NCBI GenBank assembly: GCA_900321715.1
Contig: ONXC01000008.1
Coordinates: forward strand, 81,677 to 145,676
Length of the DNA stretch: 64,000 bases
DNA from: an uncultured Bacteroidales bacterium
Lineage (GTDB): Bacteria > Bacteroidota > Bacteroidia > Bacteroidales > UBA932
Reading direction: 5' to 3'
Shown: in pieces, positions 35,499-45,154 of the stretch
Layout: the number at the start of each line of letters is the position of its first letter
Position numbering within the stretch: the stretch's first letter is position 1
Notes under the pieces: model-generated
Databases searched by the model: none
Told to the model about the DNA's origin: nothing
Seen by the model: the letters and a program-made list of their open reading frames with translations, nothing else
Made by a program: the position numbers and the translations under genes

Positions 35499-38400
35499 CT
35501 ATTGTGCTTGTTTCTCCGATTTACGGGCTTTGCGGCGGGCACGGTGCTCCGTGAAGCCGCAGTAAAGGACAGGAATGATGACAAGGGTGATGAGGGTGGA
35601 GATGGAAAGGCCCCAGGCCACGGTGATGCCAAGGCCCCTCCAGAGGTCTGCGCCCTCTCCGGTTCCCCAGGCCATGGGGAGCATACCAAGGACGGTGGTG
35701 AGTGTGGTCATGAGGATAGGCCTCAGACGGCTTCTTGCAGCGGTTACGGAGGCTTCCCTCACCGCTACTCCCCTCTCCTGCAGGAGGATGGTGTAGTCAA
35801 TGAGCACGATACCGTTTTTCACCACAATACCAAGCAGGATTATTATACCCACCATACCCATCATACTTATTGGCATCCATCCGTGAACCATGCTTCCAAG
35901 CGCTACGCCAACAAGGGCGAAAGGAATGGAGAACATAATCACGAACGGTCCCAGGAGGGATTCAAACTGGGATGCCATGACCATGTACACAAGGATCACG
36001 ATGAGCACAAACAGCAGGAACATGTCCTTGAAGGATTTCTGCTGCTCCTCATAGTCTCCGCCTATCCTCCAGCTCATGTGTGAGGGAAGAGGGTTGGAGG
36101 CCATAAGGCCGTTCACTATCTCAACGCCTTCACTGAGGGCCTTTCCGCGGGCCATCATACCGGTTACGGTAATGTAGCGGTCACGGTTCTTTCTCTGGAT
36201 TGTGGGAGGTACCTTGGATTCCTTGATGGTTCCCAGGTCACGTACCCTTATTCCCTGTCCCTGAGTATTGTAAATCACAATATTCTCAAGGTCCTCGATG
36301 GAACTTCTGAACTCCGGGGCATAGCGCACGCGGATGTTGTACTCCTCACCGTCTTCGCGGAAGAAGGAGGCCACGGTACCGGACATGGCGGCCGATACAT
36401 ATGCGGCTGCGGTTGTGGACGTGAGGCCATTGAGGGCCAGTTTCTCACGGTCAAAGTCTACCTCGTATTCCGGAGTGTACTGGTCCCTGGAAAGGATTGC
36501 CTGGGTGAAGAACCCGGTTTCCATCATGGCGGCGCGAACCCGGCGGGCCTCGGCCTCAGTCTCCTCAAAGTCATAGCCGTATATTTCCACCTGGACATTG
36601 GCGCGGCCGCCCATGCCCATGCCGCCTTCAGTCACGTTGAAACGGTTGAGTTCCGGGAATTCGCGGAGGTCGGCACGGATGATATCGGCAATCTCGTTGA
36701 CAGACCGCGTACGGGTAGAGATGGAGCCGATATTGATGTTCATGGTGATGAGGTACGTTCCGTTCTGACGCATGGAGGCGAACGCGTTCTCGGAATCGGC
36801 CTGACCGTAGCGGTAACTCAGGACCTTGAGTTCCGGGACATCGGCCTTGATGCGCTCATATATGCGCCAGGCAACGTCTCCTGTGACGTGCTGGGCCGTT
36901 CCTATAGGAAGTTCAATGGTGGCCGATATACGGCCCTCGTCCTCCTGAGGGAAGAATTCCGTACGCATCTTGGGGATGAAGATATACAGCACCACGCCGA
37001 ATATCACAACGGCGCCTATCATGATGAGCTTCTTGTGGTTCATGCTCCAGCCTATAAGGCGGGCATAACCGCGGGAGATAGCGTCCAGGACCTTGTTCAC
37101 TGGGCCGAACACAATCCTGTATGCCTTGTTGTTCACGGGCTTGTTGTTCATCAGGAGGGCGCACAGGGTGGGCACCAGGGTAAGGGCCGCCGTGGTGGAC
37201 ACTATCATGATGATGGAAACAATCCAGCCAAGCTGCTTGAACATGATTCCGGCCATACCGGTGATCATGGTAAGCGGCAGGAACACGCACAGCATGGTGA
37301 GCGTTGATGCAATAACGGAGATACCAACCTCTGCGGTGCCGTGAACGGCCGCCTCCTTGGGCTTTTCTCCCCTTTCCAAATGCGTTGTCACGTTCTCCAG
37401 CACCACAATTGCGTCGTCCACCACCATACCTATGGCAATGGCAAGGGCGCTCATGGAGATGATGTTAAGGGTACTGCCAGTTGCAAACAGATAGAGGAGT
37501 GACGCAAGCAGGGCAATGGGGATGGAGAGAACCACAATCAGGGTTCCCTTGAGCCTTCCAAGGAAGAGGAACACCACCAGCATAACCACCAGGAAGGTGA
37601 TCATGATGGTGTCACGCAGGGACTTGATGGTAAGGAGGATGTCCTCCGAATTATCCACGATGGTTGTTATCTTGATATCCGAAGGAAGGTTTCTGGAGAT
37701 TGTCTTCATCTCCTGTTTGATCTTCCTTACAACCTCAACCGTATTGTATCCGGACTGCTTCTGGATTATGATCTGCGCACCGCGGCTGCCGTTGGTGTAA
37801 GACTCCTGGGATTTCTCCTCAAGGGTGTCGTCCACGCGGGCTACGTCCCTGAGGTACACGGCCGATCCGCCAAAGTTTCCAAGGACCACGTCAAGAATCT
37901 CCTGGGGGTCCTGGAATTCCTTCTTGATACGGAGCGTATAGGTATCGGAGCCGATATCGATGCTGCCGGACGGGACGTTACGGTTTTCTGCGGCTATCAC
38001 CTGCGCGATTGCGGCGATGGAGATGTGATAGGACTCCAGCTTTGCGGGGTCGCAGTACACCTGGATCTCACGCTTTGGGGCACCTGCAACCGTTACCTGA
38101 CCAACACCGGAGACACGGGCAAGCGGGGTTGCCACTTTATCGTCCAGGATCTTGTCCAGGGCGCTCACGCTCTGGTTTGCGGTAGCCGACATCATCATGA
38201 TGGGCATGTCGTCCACGCTGAACTTGAACAGATACGGAAGCGAAGCGCCGTCTGGAAGTTGCTGTGACACCATGTCAAGCTTGTCTCGGACGTCGTTGGT
38301 GGCCTCGTCTATGTCTGTGCCGTACTCGAACTCCAGCGTGAGGATGGAGATGTTCTCACGGGAATTGGAAGTAAGGTTCTTAAGGTTTGCAACACCGTTA

Positions 38401-38612
38401 AGGGTGTTTTCAAGCACCTTGGTAAGGTTATTCTCAACGTCCTCGGCCGATGCCCCGGGATAGGAGCTCATCACCATGATGGTGTTGGACTCTATTTCCG
38501 GGAAATTGTTTACCGGCAGCCTTGTGAGGGCGAAGATGCCCAGTATGGCGAAGGCCAGGAATACAAGGCAGGTTGTAACCGGGTGCTCTACCGATGTTCT
38601 GTAAATGCTCAT
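35499..38612 (-). CDS. RND efflux permease (AcrB/HAE1 type)
   Basis: 1037 residues with twelve membrane helices and two large periplasmic loops. The helix-4 motif GMVVDDAIVVLEN carries the Asp pair of the proton relay. Other family blocks are SSYPGASAEDVE, FFPQEDEGRI and GIVVKNGIVLID. It is the inner-membrane pump of a tripartite system and exports drugs, bile acids or lipophilic compounds; the substrate is unknown. The ATG overlaps the adaptor stop by 4 bases. The lineup TolC, adaptor, permease, PG0541 is typical for this phylum. Confidence 0.94.
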   Translation of the reverse strand: MSIYRTSVEHPVTTCLVFLAFAILGIFALTRLPVNNFPEIESNTIMVMSSYPGASAEDVENNLTKVLENTLNGVANLKNLTSNSRENISILTLEFEYGTDIDEATNDVRDKLDMVSQQLPDGASLPYLFKFSVDDMPIMMMSATANQSVSALDKILDDKVATPLARVSGVGQVTVAGAPKREIQVYCDPAKLESYHISIAAIAQVIAAENRNVPSGSIDIGSDTYTLRIKKEFQDPQEILDVVLGNFGGSAVYLRDVARVDDTLEEKSQESYTNGSRGAQIIIQKQSGYNTVEVVRKIKQEMKTISRNLPSDIKITTIVDNSEDILLTIKSLRDTIMITFLVVMLVVFLFLGRLKGTLIVVLSIPIALLASLLYLFATGSTLNIISMSALAIAIGMVVDDAIVVLENVTTHLERGEKPKEAAVHGTAEVGISVIASTLTMLCVFLPLTMITGMAGIMFKQLGWIVSIIMIVSTTAALTLVPTLCALLMNNKPVNNKAYRIVFGPVNKVLDAISRGYARLIGWSMNHKKLIMIGAVVIFGVVLYIFIPKMRTEFFPQEDEGRISATIELPIGTAQHVTGDVAWRIYERIKADVPELKVLSYRYGQADSENAFASMRQNGTYLITMNINIGSISTRTRSVNEIADIIRADLREFPELNRFNVTEGGMGMGGRANVQVEIYGYDFEETEAEARRVRAAMMETGFFTQAILSRDQYTPEYEVDFDREKLALNGLTSTTAAAYVSAAMSGTVASFFREDGEEYNIRVRYAPEFRSSIEDLENIVIYNTQGQGIRVRDLGTIKESKVPPTIQRKNRDRYITVTGMMARGKALSEGVEIVNGLMASNPLPSHMSWRIGGDYEEQQKSFKDMFLLFVLIVILVYMVMASQFESLLGPFVIMFSIPFALVGVALGSMVHGWMPISMMGMVGIIILLGIVVKNGIVLIDYTILLQERGVAVREASVTAARSRLRPILMTTLTTVLGMLPMAWGTGEGADLWRGLGITVAWGLSISTLITLVIIPVLYCGFTEHRARRKARKSEKQAQ

Positions 38613-39637
38613 AGTACGTTCACCTTGACTCCGTCCTTAAGTGCCGACTGGCCCTTTACCACAATGGTGCTTCCGGCTTCCAGACCGGCAGTGATCTCAT
38701 ATTCCGCTCCAAGGTGACGGCCCACGGTTACGGGAGTGTAACTTACGGTGCCGTCCTCTGAAAGGACATAGATGAACCTTGTGCCGGTGCCTTCCTGCTT
38801 AACTATGCTCCTGTCAGGGACCACGATGCTGTTGCGGGTGCCAAAGTTCACCGTTACGCGGGCGTACATGCCGGGGCGGAGGACTTTATCGGCATTGGGA
38901 ACCACAACCTCCGCCTTGAAGGTATGGGTGGCGGCATCGATGGTGGGATAGAGGCGCTCCACCTTGCCCTGGAAGGTCTTTCCGGGGATGGCGTCTACGG
39001 TAAGGGACACCTTGTCTCCCTTTTTCACCTTGGTGTATTCGCTTTCTGAGATGCCCACGAGGAGCTTTACGGGAACCACCTGTTGGACGGTGAAGATGGG
39101 GGCGCTCATCCCGAACATATCGCCTTTGTCAAAGTTTCTGGCCGATACATAACCCGTGATGGGGCTGCGGAGGATGGTGTTCTCCTTGACGTTATTGTAA
39201 TTGGACTTACGGACCTTGTAGCCAAGCTCCGCTGTCTCGAAGTCGCTCTGGGAGACGCCGCCTTCGGCGTAGAGGCTCTTCAGGCGCTCGTACTCAATTT
39301 CGTCGTTTTTAACCTGGAGCTCCAGCTGCTCAAGCTGGATGCGGTCCATTTCGGCCAGGACCTGTCCCTTCTGGACGTAGTCCCCTACCTCAACGTTGAT
39401 CTTGCGGATACGGCCGCCGCTCTGGGGCATGATGTTGTTCACTGCGTATGCCTCAACGGTAGAGGCGTAAACGCTCTCCTGGGGCACCATGCGGGCCTCG
39501 GCCACGGCTACTTCCACGTTGGGGATGATCTCTGCGGGAGCCTGTGCTGCGGGAGAATCGGCCTTTTTAGTTCCAAAATTGCCGCATGACACTGCGGCTG
39601 CAAGGGCTGCAAGTATTGCAATTCCTCTTCTATTCAT
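38609..39637 (-). CDS. RND periplasmic adaptor lipoprotein
   Basis: 342 residues with a lipobox (AAVSCGNF, Cys18), a lipoyl/barrel-sandwich split by a short coiled hairpin (GGRIRKINVEVGDYVQKGQVLAEMD to NTILRSPITGYVSARNFDKGDMF), then beta-barrel and membrane-proximal domains. It links the permease to the TolC-type outer-membrane channel. It overlaps both neighbours by a few bases, so the three are made together. Confidence 0.93.
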   Translation of the reverse strand: MNRRGIAILAALAAAVSCGNFGTKKADSPAAQAPAEIIPNVEVAVAEARMVPQESVYASTVEAYAVNNIMPQSGGRIRKINVEVGDYVQKGQVLAEMDRIQLEQLELQVKNDEIEYERLKSLYAEGGVSQSDFETAELGYKVRKSNYNNVKENTILRSPITGYVSARNFDKGDMFGMSAPIFTVQQVVPVKLLVGISESEYTKVKKGDKVSLTVDAIPGKTFQGKVERLYPTIDAATHTFKAEVVVPNADKVLRPGMYARVTVNFGTRNSIVVPDRSIVKQEGTGTRFIYVLSEDGTVSYTPVTVGRHLGAEYEITAGLEAGSTIVVKGQSALKDGVKVNVL

Positions 39638-41147
39638 ATGTCTTTTCTTCTGTAAAATCGTAACCTAGTGTCTGTTCAAGGCCGGCCTTTGCTACCACAA
39701 AGTTGTATACGGCCTGGGCGGCCTGGAGGCGGGTCTGGGTAAGGGTGAGCTCAGTGTTGTTGAGGTCAGTGAGGGTGCTCTTTCCAACCTCGAAACTCTT
39801 GGAGGCAATGTTGTAAGCCTTCTCTGCGCTTGTGAGGGCCTCCTTTGCAGCGTCGTAGGTTTTCATCGCCGTATCCATGGTGGAAAGGCTCTGGCGGATG
39901 CCTATACGGATCTGGCGCTCAGTGTTTTCCCTCTGGAGGTCCAGTTCATCGGCCTGGACGCGGGTCTGCTTTATTGTGTGGTAGCGCTGCCCGCCGGAGA
40001 AGATGGGGATGTTCAGGGAGAACACCGCCGTGCTTGAAGGCAGCCATTTCCACTGGCTCAGATTGAATTTATCGCTCTGGGTATAATAATTATAGGATAT
40101 CTGGGCCGATAAAGTGGGAAGATACGCGTACTGCTGCATCCTAATCTGCTTGGAAAGGATCTCTGCCTGGGCAGCCAGCTGACGAAGCTGGGTGTTGCGG
40201 TCAAGGGATGCTTCCGTGCCCTCGTTGATGTCATAGAACATATGCTCCGCGTAGTCTTCAAGGGTACCCACAACGTCCACGGGGCGGTCAAGGTCAAGGC
40301 CCATCACGGCTTTAAGCTGCCACAGGGACAGGTAGATGGCGTTTTCTGCGTTGTAAACGTTGGGGATTGCGGCCGCAAGGGAACTCTGCGCGCGGGCAAG
40401 GTCAAGCTCGGAGGCCTTCTGGACGTTGTACTTGCTTTCCGTTGTCTTGAGATTCTGGGCGGCGTTTTCAAACACGGCGTTGTAAACGTCGTAGGAAGCC
40501 TTTGCCATAAGGACGGCGTAGTAGGCCTGCTTCACCTGGGTAACGGTTCCAAGGCGGCTTTCACGAGCCTTTTCAACAGCCAGTTCCACCTGGTCTCCGG
40601 TGAGGCACAGGCTTTCCCAGAGCTGGGCGTTGACGATGGGCATTGAGGCGCTAAGGCCCAGCTGGACCTGGTTACGGCGGCCCATCTCAATGGGGTCACT
40701 GCTGGAGGATGACTTCTCTTCCGTCTTTGGAGCCTCATAGGGCACAAAGGGAGTGCTGGTTGCCGTATACAGCTGCTGGATGTAGTACATGATGGGCTCG
40801 AAGGCGCTTGTCATCATGGATGCCATGCCGCCTCCGCCGCTGCCGGAGGATTCGTCGTCAGAGCCAAAGAACACCTTCTGTTTCTGGATGGCGTAGCTGT
40901 ACATTCCGGTGGCGTTGATCTGGGGGAAAAGTGCGCCGTAAGCGCCCTTACGGGCATATTTCTGGCGCGTGACCTCCATATCGGCCACCTTTACGGACGT
41001 ATTTTCACTGAGGGCTATCTTGAGGGCGTCGTCCAGCGTAAGGACAAGAGTGCTGTCATCCGCCTCCTGAGGTGAATCCTTATACTGCGCCCATGCCGCT
41101 GAAGGCAGCAGAATAGCGAGCAAAAGGATCATTTTTTTAACACACAT
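39630..41147 (-). CDS. TolC-family outer-membrane efflux channel
   Basis: About 505 residues. The signal peptide is ILLLAILLPSAAWAQ, followed by two repeats of long helices with the usual LTLDDALKIALSENTSVKVA start and the hairpin KAYNIASKSFEVGKSTLTDLNNTE. I chose the ATG at 41147 (MCVKKMILLL); an earlier one gives an unlikely N-terminus. It forms the outer-membrane duct of the pump. A Ser/Gly stretch (SSGSGGGGM) lies in the first repeat. A possible -7 box (GATTTTTG) lies at 41179-41186. Confidence 0.92.
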   Translation of the reverse strand: MCVKKMILLLAILLPSAAWAQYKDSPQEADDSTLVLTLDDALKIALSENTSVKVADMEVTRQKYARKGAYGALFPQINATGMYSYAIQKQKVFFGSDDESSGSGGGGMASMMTSAFEPIMYYIQQLYTATSTPFVPYEAPKTEEKSSSSSDPIEMGRRNQVQLGLSASMPIVNAQLWESLCLTGDQVELAVEKARESRLGTVTQVKQAYYAVLMAKASYDVYNAVFENAAQNLKTTESKYNVQKASELDLARAQSSLAAAIPNVYNAENAIYLSLWQLKAVMGLDLDRPVDVVGTLEDYAEHMFYDINEGTEASLDRNTQLRQLAAQAEILSKQIRMQQYAYLPTLSAQISYNYYTQSDKFNLSQWKWLPSSTAVFSLNIPIFSGGQRYHTIKQTRVQADELDLQRENTERQIRIGIRQSLSTMDTAMKTYDAAKEALTSAEKAYNIASKSFEVGKSTLTDLNNTELTLTQTRLQAAQAVYNFVVAKAGLEQTLGYDFTEEKTYE

Positions 41148-41222
41148 AAAACTAACTGAATAAGCTGGCAATTTACTGCAAAAATCGGGCCTATACAGTT
41201 AGTTCTATGAGGTATTATTATT

Positions 41223-41708
41223 CTAATCCTGTGAGTATAATTCAATCAGATGGTCATCTACCGTATAAGTGACATCAGCCATGTCATGCGGGACGTTTTT
41301 GGTATACTGATCCAGATCTACATATACCCTATATGTCCTGACGGACGTATTAGTGAAGAAGTAGTTGGCCCAAGGTGACATCTCCGCACTTCTGACGCAA
41401 ACAACGTCTTTATTGCTGTCCACCAAATGGATAGTGACTTCCGAGGCCTCAGAAACGGATACCATCGGCCTGAATGCACCACGGTCATAACTGGCCGATT
41501 CCCTGGATTTGATAACCACCACCGAATCCTTGCCAAAATCCTCGGAATGTATCTTGAAAGATATGGATTCATCCAAACTGTTGACCACTATGTCCTTTCC
41601 CGATGTCCCCCACTCCACAAGAACGTATTGCTCCGGCAGTTTATTCCCACACCCCGCCAGCAAAAGCATAGCACAGACAAATGACACAATGTTTCTAATC
41701 ATAACCAT
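41223..41708 (-). CDS. Orphan lipoprotein, unknown function
   Basis: 161 residues with a lipobox (MLLLAGCGNK). The mature part is beta-rich and has no known motif. A start at the third codon (MIRNIV) is also possible. The DNA here is visibly richer in A and T than the neighbours, and I find only two GGCCGAT words in the gene. It is followed upstream by another orphan lipoprotein in the same orientation. Both look like accessory genes. Confidence 0.65.
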   Translation of the reverse strand: MVMIRNIVSFVCAMLLLAGCGNKLPEQYVLVEWGTSGKDIVVNSLDESISFKIHSEDFGKDSVVVIKSRESASYDRGAFRPMVSVSEASEVTIHLVDSNKDVVCVRSAEMSPWANYFFTNTSVRTYRVYVDLDQYTKNVPHDMADVTYTVDDHLIELYSQD

Positions 41709-41754
41709 TAAGTTTTAATAATTAAGTCATTAGTGTTATATGATTAATCCGTTC

Positions 41755-42492
41755 TTACATCCTAATTGTAAAAGTGCAGCGGAGTTCTTCTTTTCTAAAA
41801 GGAACAGCCGCATCTGGATTTGTTATTCTGTCGTTAATCCAATGTAGGTAGTTAACAACAGTTACTGGGATGCGTATGCTGAAAGTTATGTCTTCTTTTG
41901 ATACGTTACTGGAGTCTAACGGGATTTTTATGCCAAAACCTTTCTCCATCAAATAATTATAATCGAGAGGTATATCCAAATATGAACCGGCCTTGTCTTC
42001 TTTATTAAAAGGTGAGATTATTTCATGTAGATATGGTGAGAGTTCATCATAAGCATCGTGTCCCGCGAAGGGCTTGTCCGCAGTGAATGATATTCCTCCC
42101 GAATATAATATTGTGACAATAGAAAAGTGACTCCCTTGATTGCCAAGGCCAGCAACTAACTTATTCATTATTGCATTATATTCTTCTTCAACCATCTTTG
42201 AATTGCTGCCGAAAGATGAAAAAAGATTATTATCTGGAGTGTGATAATACGGATATGGGGAGTAATCGCTTTCCTTAGAGTGTATGTTAGACAGATCTAG
42301 ACGAAATCCAAAATGAAAATAACCGTCACTATCCAATTCTGTATGAGCAAGAGTCAATTCTGGACTGACCAAACACTCTCCAGTCAGAAATTCATATTCT
42401 TTTGCCGGCGTACCCCATGGATGATGACTACATGCACAAATAATCATTCCAGATACAATAACAGTGACGAGAATTATAGAATATTTATTCAT
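41755..42492 (-). CDS. Orphan lipoprotein, unknown function
   Basis: About 245 residues from MNKYSIILVTVIVSG with lipobox IICACSHH. The mature protein is rich in Ser, Asp and Tyr and probably beta-structured; I do not recognise a family, though its size and style resemble small Bacteroidota lipoproteins of unknown function. The gene is AT-rich, uses codons such as TTA, ATA and AGA more than its neighbours, and has no GGCCGAT word, all of which suggest recent acquisition. No clear promoter is seen. Confidence 0.65.
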   Translation of the reverse strand: MNKYSIILVTVIVSGMIICACSHHPWGTPAKEYEFLTGECLVSPELTLAHTELDSDGYFHFGFRLDLSNIHSKESDYSPYPYYHTPDNNLFSSFGSNSKMVEEEYNAIMNKLVAGLGNQGSHFSIVTILYSGGISFTADKPFAGHDAYDELSPYLHEIISPFNKEDKAGSYLDIPLDYNYLMEKGFGIKIPLDSSNVSKEDITFSIRIPVTVVNYLHWINDRITNPDAAVPFRKEELRCTFTIRM

Positions 42493-42588
42493 TTGCCGAG
42501 AATCCATAGGTCATATAAAAGTTATTATAACTATAATTCTTTAGACACAATAATGATGCTTTTTTTTTCAAAACGTTGCACTTACGAG

Positions 42589-42617
42589 TTGAATCCAGCT
42601 TATTTTGTTTAAATTTG
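42589..42617 (+). promoter_or_regulatory. Promoter of lgt
   Basis: TTG (42589-42591) and TAAATTTG (42610-42617) are 18 bases apart. The ATG lies 4 bases after the -7 box, so transcription probably starts at or inside the start codon. Confidence 0.65.
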
Positions 42618-42621
42618 CAGT

Positions 42622-43569
42622 ATGGAATCATTGATTGTTAATTGGAACGTGAACCCCGCCATCCTTCATCTTGGCGGCTTTGAACTCAGATGGTATTCCC
42701 TCCTGTTTGTGAGCGGTTTCATCCTGGGCTGGTTCATCATGAAAAGCTTCTTTGGCCGTGAAAAGATAAGCGAGGCCCTCCTGGACCCCATGCTATACAT
42801 GCTCCTCATCTGCACCATAGTGGGCGCGCGCCTTGGCCACTGCCTGTTCTATGAGCCTGATTACTATCTGGCGCCGTTCTTCCAGATGTTCGGAGGCACC
42901 GTTTCCCCCCAGGTGGCGGCCCGCGGAATGACCAATTGGCAGGCCTTCTGGGAAATTTTCATGCCCTGGAAAGGCGGCCTGGCAAGCCACGGCGGCACCA
43001 TAGCCATCATCCTTGGTATTATCTGGTATGCCCGTAAGTACGGCCCCGCAAACGGCTTCGACTTCGTCTGGGTCATCGACCACATTGCAATCCCCGTTGC
43101 CTTTGCGGCGTGCTTCATCCGTCTTGGCAACCTCTTCAACTCAGAGATCTACGGCGGTCCCACCTCCCTTCCATGGGGTTTTGTGTTTGAGCGTAACGGA
43201 GAAACTGTTCCCTGCCACCCCACCCAGCTATACGAGGCTCTTACCTATCTCCTCCTTGGATTCCTCCTTATCTGGCTGTACCGTAACAGGCTGGAGAAAC
43301 TGTACAGGGGTACGTTCATCGGCATATTCCTCATTGTGTGCTTCGGGAGCCGCTTCCTCATTGAGTTTGTAAAGAACGATCAGGTAGACTTCGAGGCCAA
43401 CATGGCCCTCAACATGGGCCAGCTCCTCTCCATCCCGTTCGTACTCCTTGGTATAGGCTTCCTGGTGTATGCCTTCGTGAAGAAGCAGCCAGCCATGGCC
43501 GTTCACCCTGAACCCGCCGCCAAGCCCAAGGCACAGCCCACCCACTACGCCCATCCCACGGGGAAATAA
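42622..43569 (+). CDS. lgt: Prolipoprotein diacylglyceryl transferase
   Basis: 315 residues, seven or so membrane helices. Conserved blocks are GFELRWYSLLFVSGF, GARLGHCLFYEPDYY, the HGG motif (ASHGGTIAIILGI) and the signature RLGNLFNSEIYGGPT. It transfers diacylglycerol from phosphatidylglycerol to the lipobox cysteine, the first step in making all the lipoproteins seen in this window. The C-terminus is a charged Pro/Ala/His tail beyond the last helix. The promoter gives almost no leader. Confidence 0.96.
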   Translation: MESLIVNWNVNPAILHLGGFELRWYSLLFVSGFILGWFIMKSFFGREKISEALLDPMLYMLLICTIVGARLGHCLFYEPDYYLAPFFQMFGGTVSPQVAARGMTNWQAFWEIFMPWKGGLASHGGTIAIILGIIWYARKYGPANGFDFVWVIDHIAIPVAFAACFIRLGNLFNSEIYGGPTSLPWGFVFERNGETVPCHPTQLYEALTYLLLGFLLIWLYRNRLEKLYRGTFIGIFLIVCFGSRFLIEFVKNDQVDFEANMALNMGQLLSIPFVLLGIGFLVYAFVKKQPAMAVHPEPAAKPKAQPTHYAHPTGK

Positions 43570-43669
43570 CCCCGCCCTCCCCTGGTTTTCTTCCTCGGCA
43601 GTTCTCCCCTAGCGGTTCTCCCCTGGCGGTGGAAGCCAACCATCTCATTTACAGCAACTTACAGCATCT

Positions 43670-43693
43670 TCTACCAGAAATAATTCTGGTAGA
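43670..43693. repeat. Hairpin behind lgt
   Basis: A perfect 10-base stem TCTACCAGAA / TTCTGGTAGA with loop ATAA. There is no T-run, so it is not a classic terminator. It lies in the 230-base spacer that also holds the 22-base repeats. Confidence 0.6.
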
Positions 43694-43746
43694 CACTCTT
43701 GCAATTCACTGTATATCAACCACTTAGCCTCCACCGATTCTACCCT

Positions 43747-43781
43747 TGGACCTGGTCCACCACATCCTTGGACCTGGTCCA
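43747..43781 (-). repeat. 22-base repeat, two copies
   Basis: TGGACCTGGTCCA occurs at 43747-43759 and 43769-43781, exactly 22 bases apart. It is the same unit as at 45986-46064 in the opposite orientation. Confidence 0.85.
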
Positions 43782-43799
43782 CCACCTCACCAGTTCCCA

Positions 43800-45152
43800 C
43801 TATTTCCTCAGGTATTTCCACCCTATGACCGGCAGGGTGAAGGCCAGAAGGCACGCGGCTATCCAGAAGATGGATACCGGTGCAAAGTTGTAGGCCCCGG
43901 CAACGGTGTTTCCCTCAATGAGGAAGCCGCTCACAACGCTCTGAAGGCCCGCGGCGGCATAGCTGGAGATACCAACTATACCAAGCGCAGCACCCGTGGC
44001 TTTGCGGGGCACGAAGTCCAGGGCCATAAGTCCGGCCACAATGCAGAACACCACGCTGAAGGCAAAGCTGAACAAGGCCACAAAGGCCATATTGCCCCAG
44101 AAGCCGCCGCCAAGGAACAGGAACGCGGCCAGTGAGCACACCGCAAGGATGCCGGATCCTACCACGGGCTTTACGCGGTTGCCTTTGAGGAGAACATCGG
44201 AGATCCACCCGGCGGCAAGGTTACCCGCCACGCCAAAAATTTCGGCAAGGCCGATCACCTGCGTTGCTCCTTCAAGGGAGAACCCTTTCTGCTTCTGGAG
44301 GAACAGCACGCCCCAGTCGGAGACGGCGTGCTGAGTCACATACAAAAATGCCGTAGAGATGGCTATGACCCATATTCCGGGGTGTTTGAATACCCACTTC
44401 TGGAGTTCGCGCGTGGGCTTTTTATCAATTGGCCTGGTCTCTTCTCCGGAGAGTTCCTGGACTGAGGGGAGACCCTGGCTTTCGGGGGTATCGGCAATGA
44501 AAATGAGGGATACCACAAGGCCCATCAGTCCGGCCACGGCAGCAGCCAGAAAGCCCCATTGCCATCCTGCTGCGGCTACGATAAAGCCCGTCATCATCAT
44601 TGAGACGGCTTTGCCAAGCTGAGGAGTGGAGGAGAAGATGCTGTAGTATCGGCCCCTCAGGGAAAGCGGGAACCAGCGGGAAAGGCTGATTGTTCCGGGA
44701 GGAGAGCCCATGGACTGCATCCAACCGTTGATGCCCCAAAGCAGCGTGAACGTGACAAGCATCACAACGGAACCAAATCCCAGCGGACCCTGAAGGAGGC
44801 CCATCAGGCCCAGGATCAGATTGACTGCGGCCGATATCCCGATGCCCACCGCCATGAACCTGCGGATGTTGCAATAATCGGCAATGAAGCCGTTAAGGAA
44901 CTTCCCCACCGCATAGACAAAGTAGAAGGCCGAGCCTATTATACCAAGCTGCCCTGCCGTGAGCACGCCTCCGTCAATGAGCGGCTGCTTCACAACGCCC
45001 AGCGTCATCCGGCATACATAATATAAGGTATATGCTACGGTGACGCCCCAGAAAGTACGGCTGCGGAGACGCCTGTATGTGGCGTCCACCTCTCCTGACG
45101 GCACTTTTGCTGCCGATGGCTTGCTTATACGGAAATGGCTGTAGAGTGACAT
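43800..45152 (-). CDS. MFS transporter of the OPA (organophosphate) type
   Basis: 450 residues, twelve membrane helices. The N-terminal TFWGVTVAYTLYYVCRMTLGVVKQPL and FYFVYAVGKFLNGFIAD match the OPA family (GlpT, UhpT, UhpC), which exchange phosphate for glycerol 3-phosphate or sugar phosphates. The substrate is not determined. It starts 2 bases after the end of the HAD phosphatase gene, so transport and dephosphorylation may be coupled. It ends directly at the 22-base repeats. Confidence 0.87.
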   Translation of the reverse strand: MSLYSHFRISKPSAAKVPSGEVDATYRRLRSRTFWGVTVAYTLYYVCRMTLGVVKQPLIDGGVLTAGQLGIIGSAFYFVYAVGKFLNGFIADYCNIRRFMAVGIGISAAVNLILGLMGLLQGPLGFGSVVMLVTFTLLWGINGWMQSMGSPPGTISLSRWFPLSLRGRYYSIFSSTPQLGKAVSMMMTGFIVAAAGWQWGFLAAAVAGLMGLVVSLIFIADTPESQGLPSVQELSGEETRPIDKKPTRELQKWVFKHPGIWVIAISTAFLYVTQHAVSDWGVLFLQKQKGFSLEGATQVIGLAEIFGVAGNLAAGWISDVLLKGNRVKPVVGSGILAVCSLAAFLFLGGGFWGNMAFVALFSFAFSVVFCIVAGLMALDFVPRKATGAALGIVGISSYAAAGLQSVVSGFLIEGNTVAGAYNFAPVSIFWIAACLLAFTLPVIGWKYLRK

Positions 45153-45154
45153 TC

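Noticed and set aside
43609-43630. CCCCTAGCGG/CCCCTGGCGG direct repeat behind lgt as a regulatory element
   Set aside because: Only two short copies of simple sequence; not enough to support a function.
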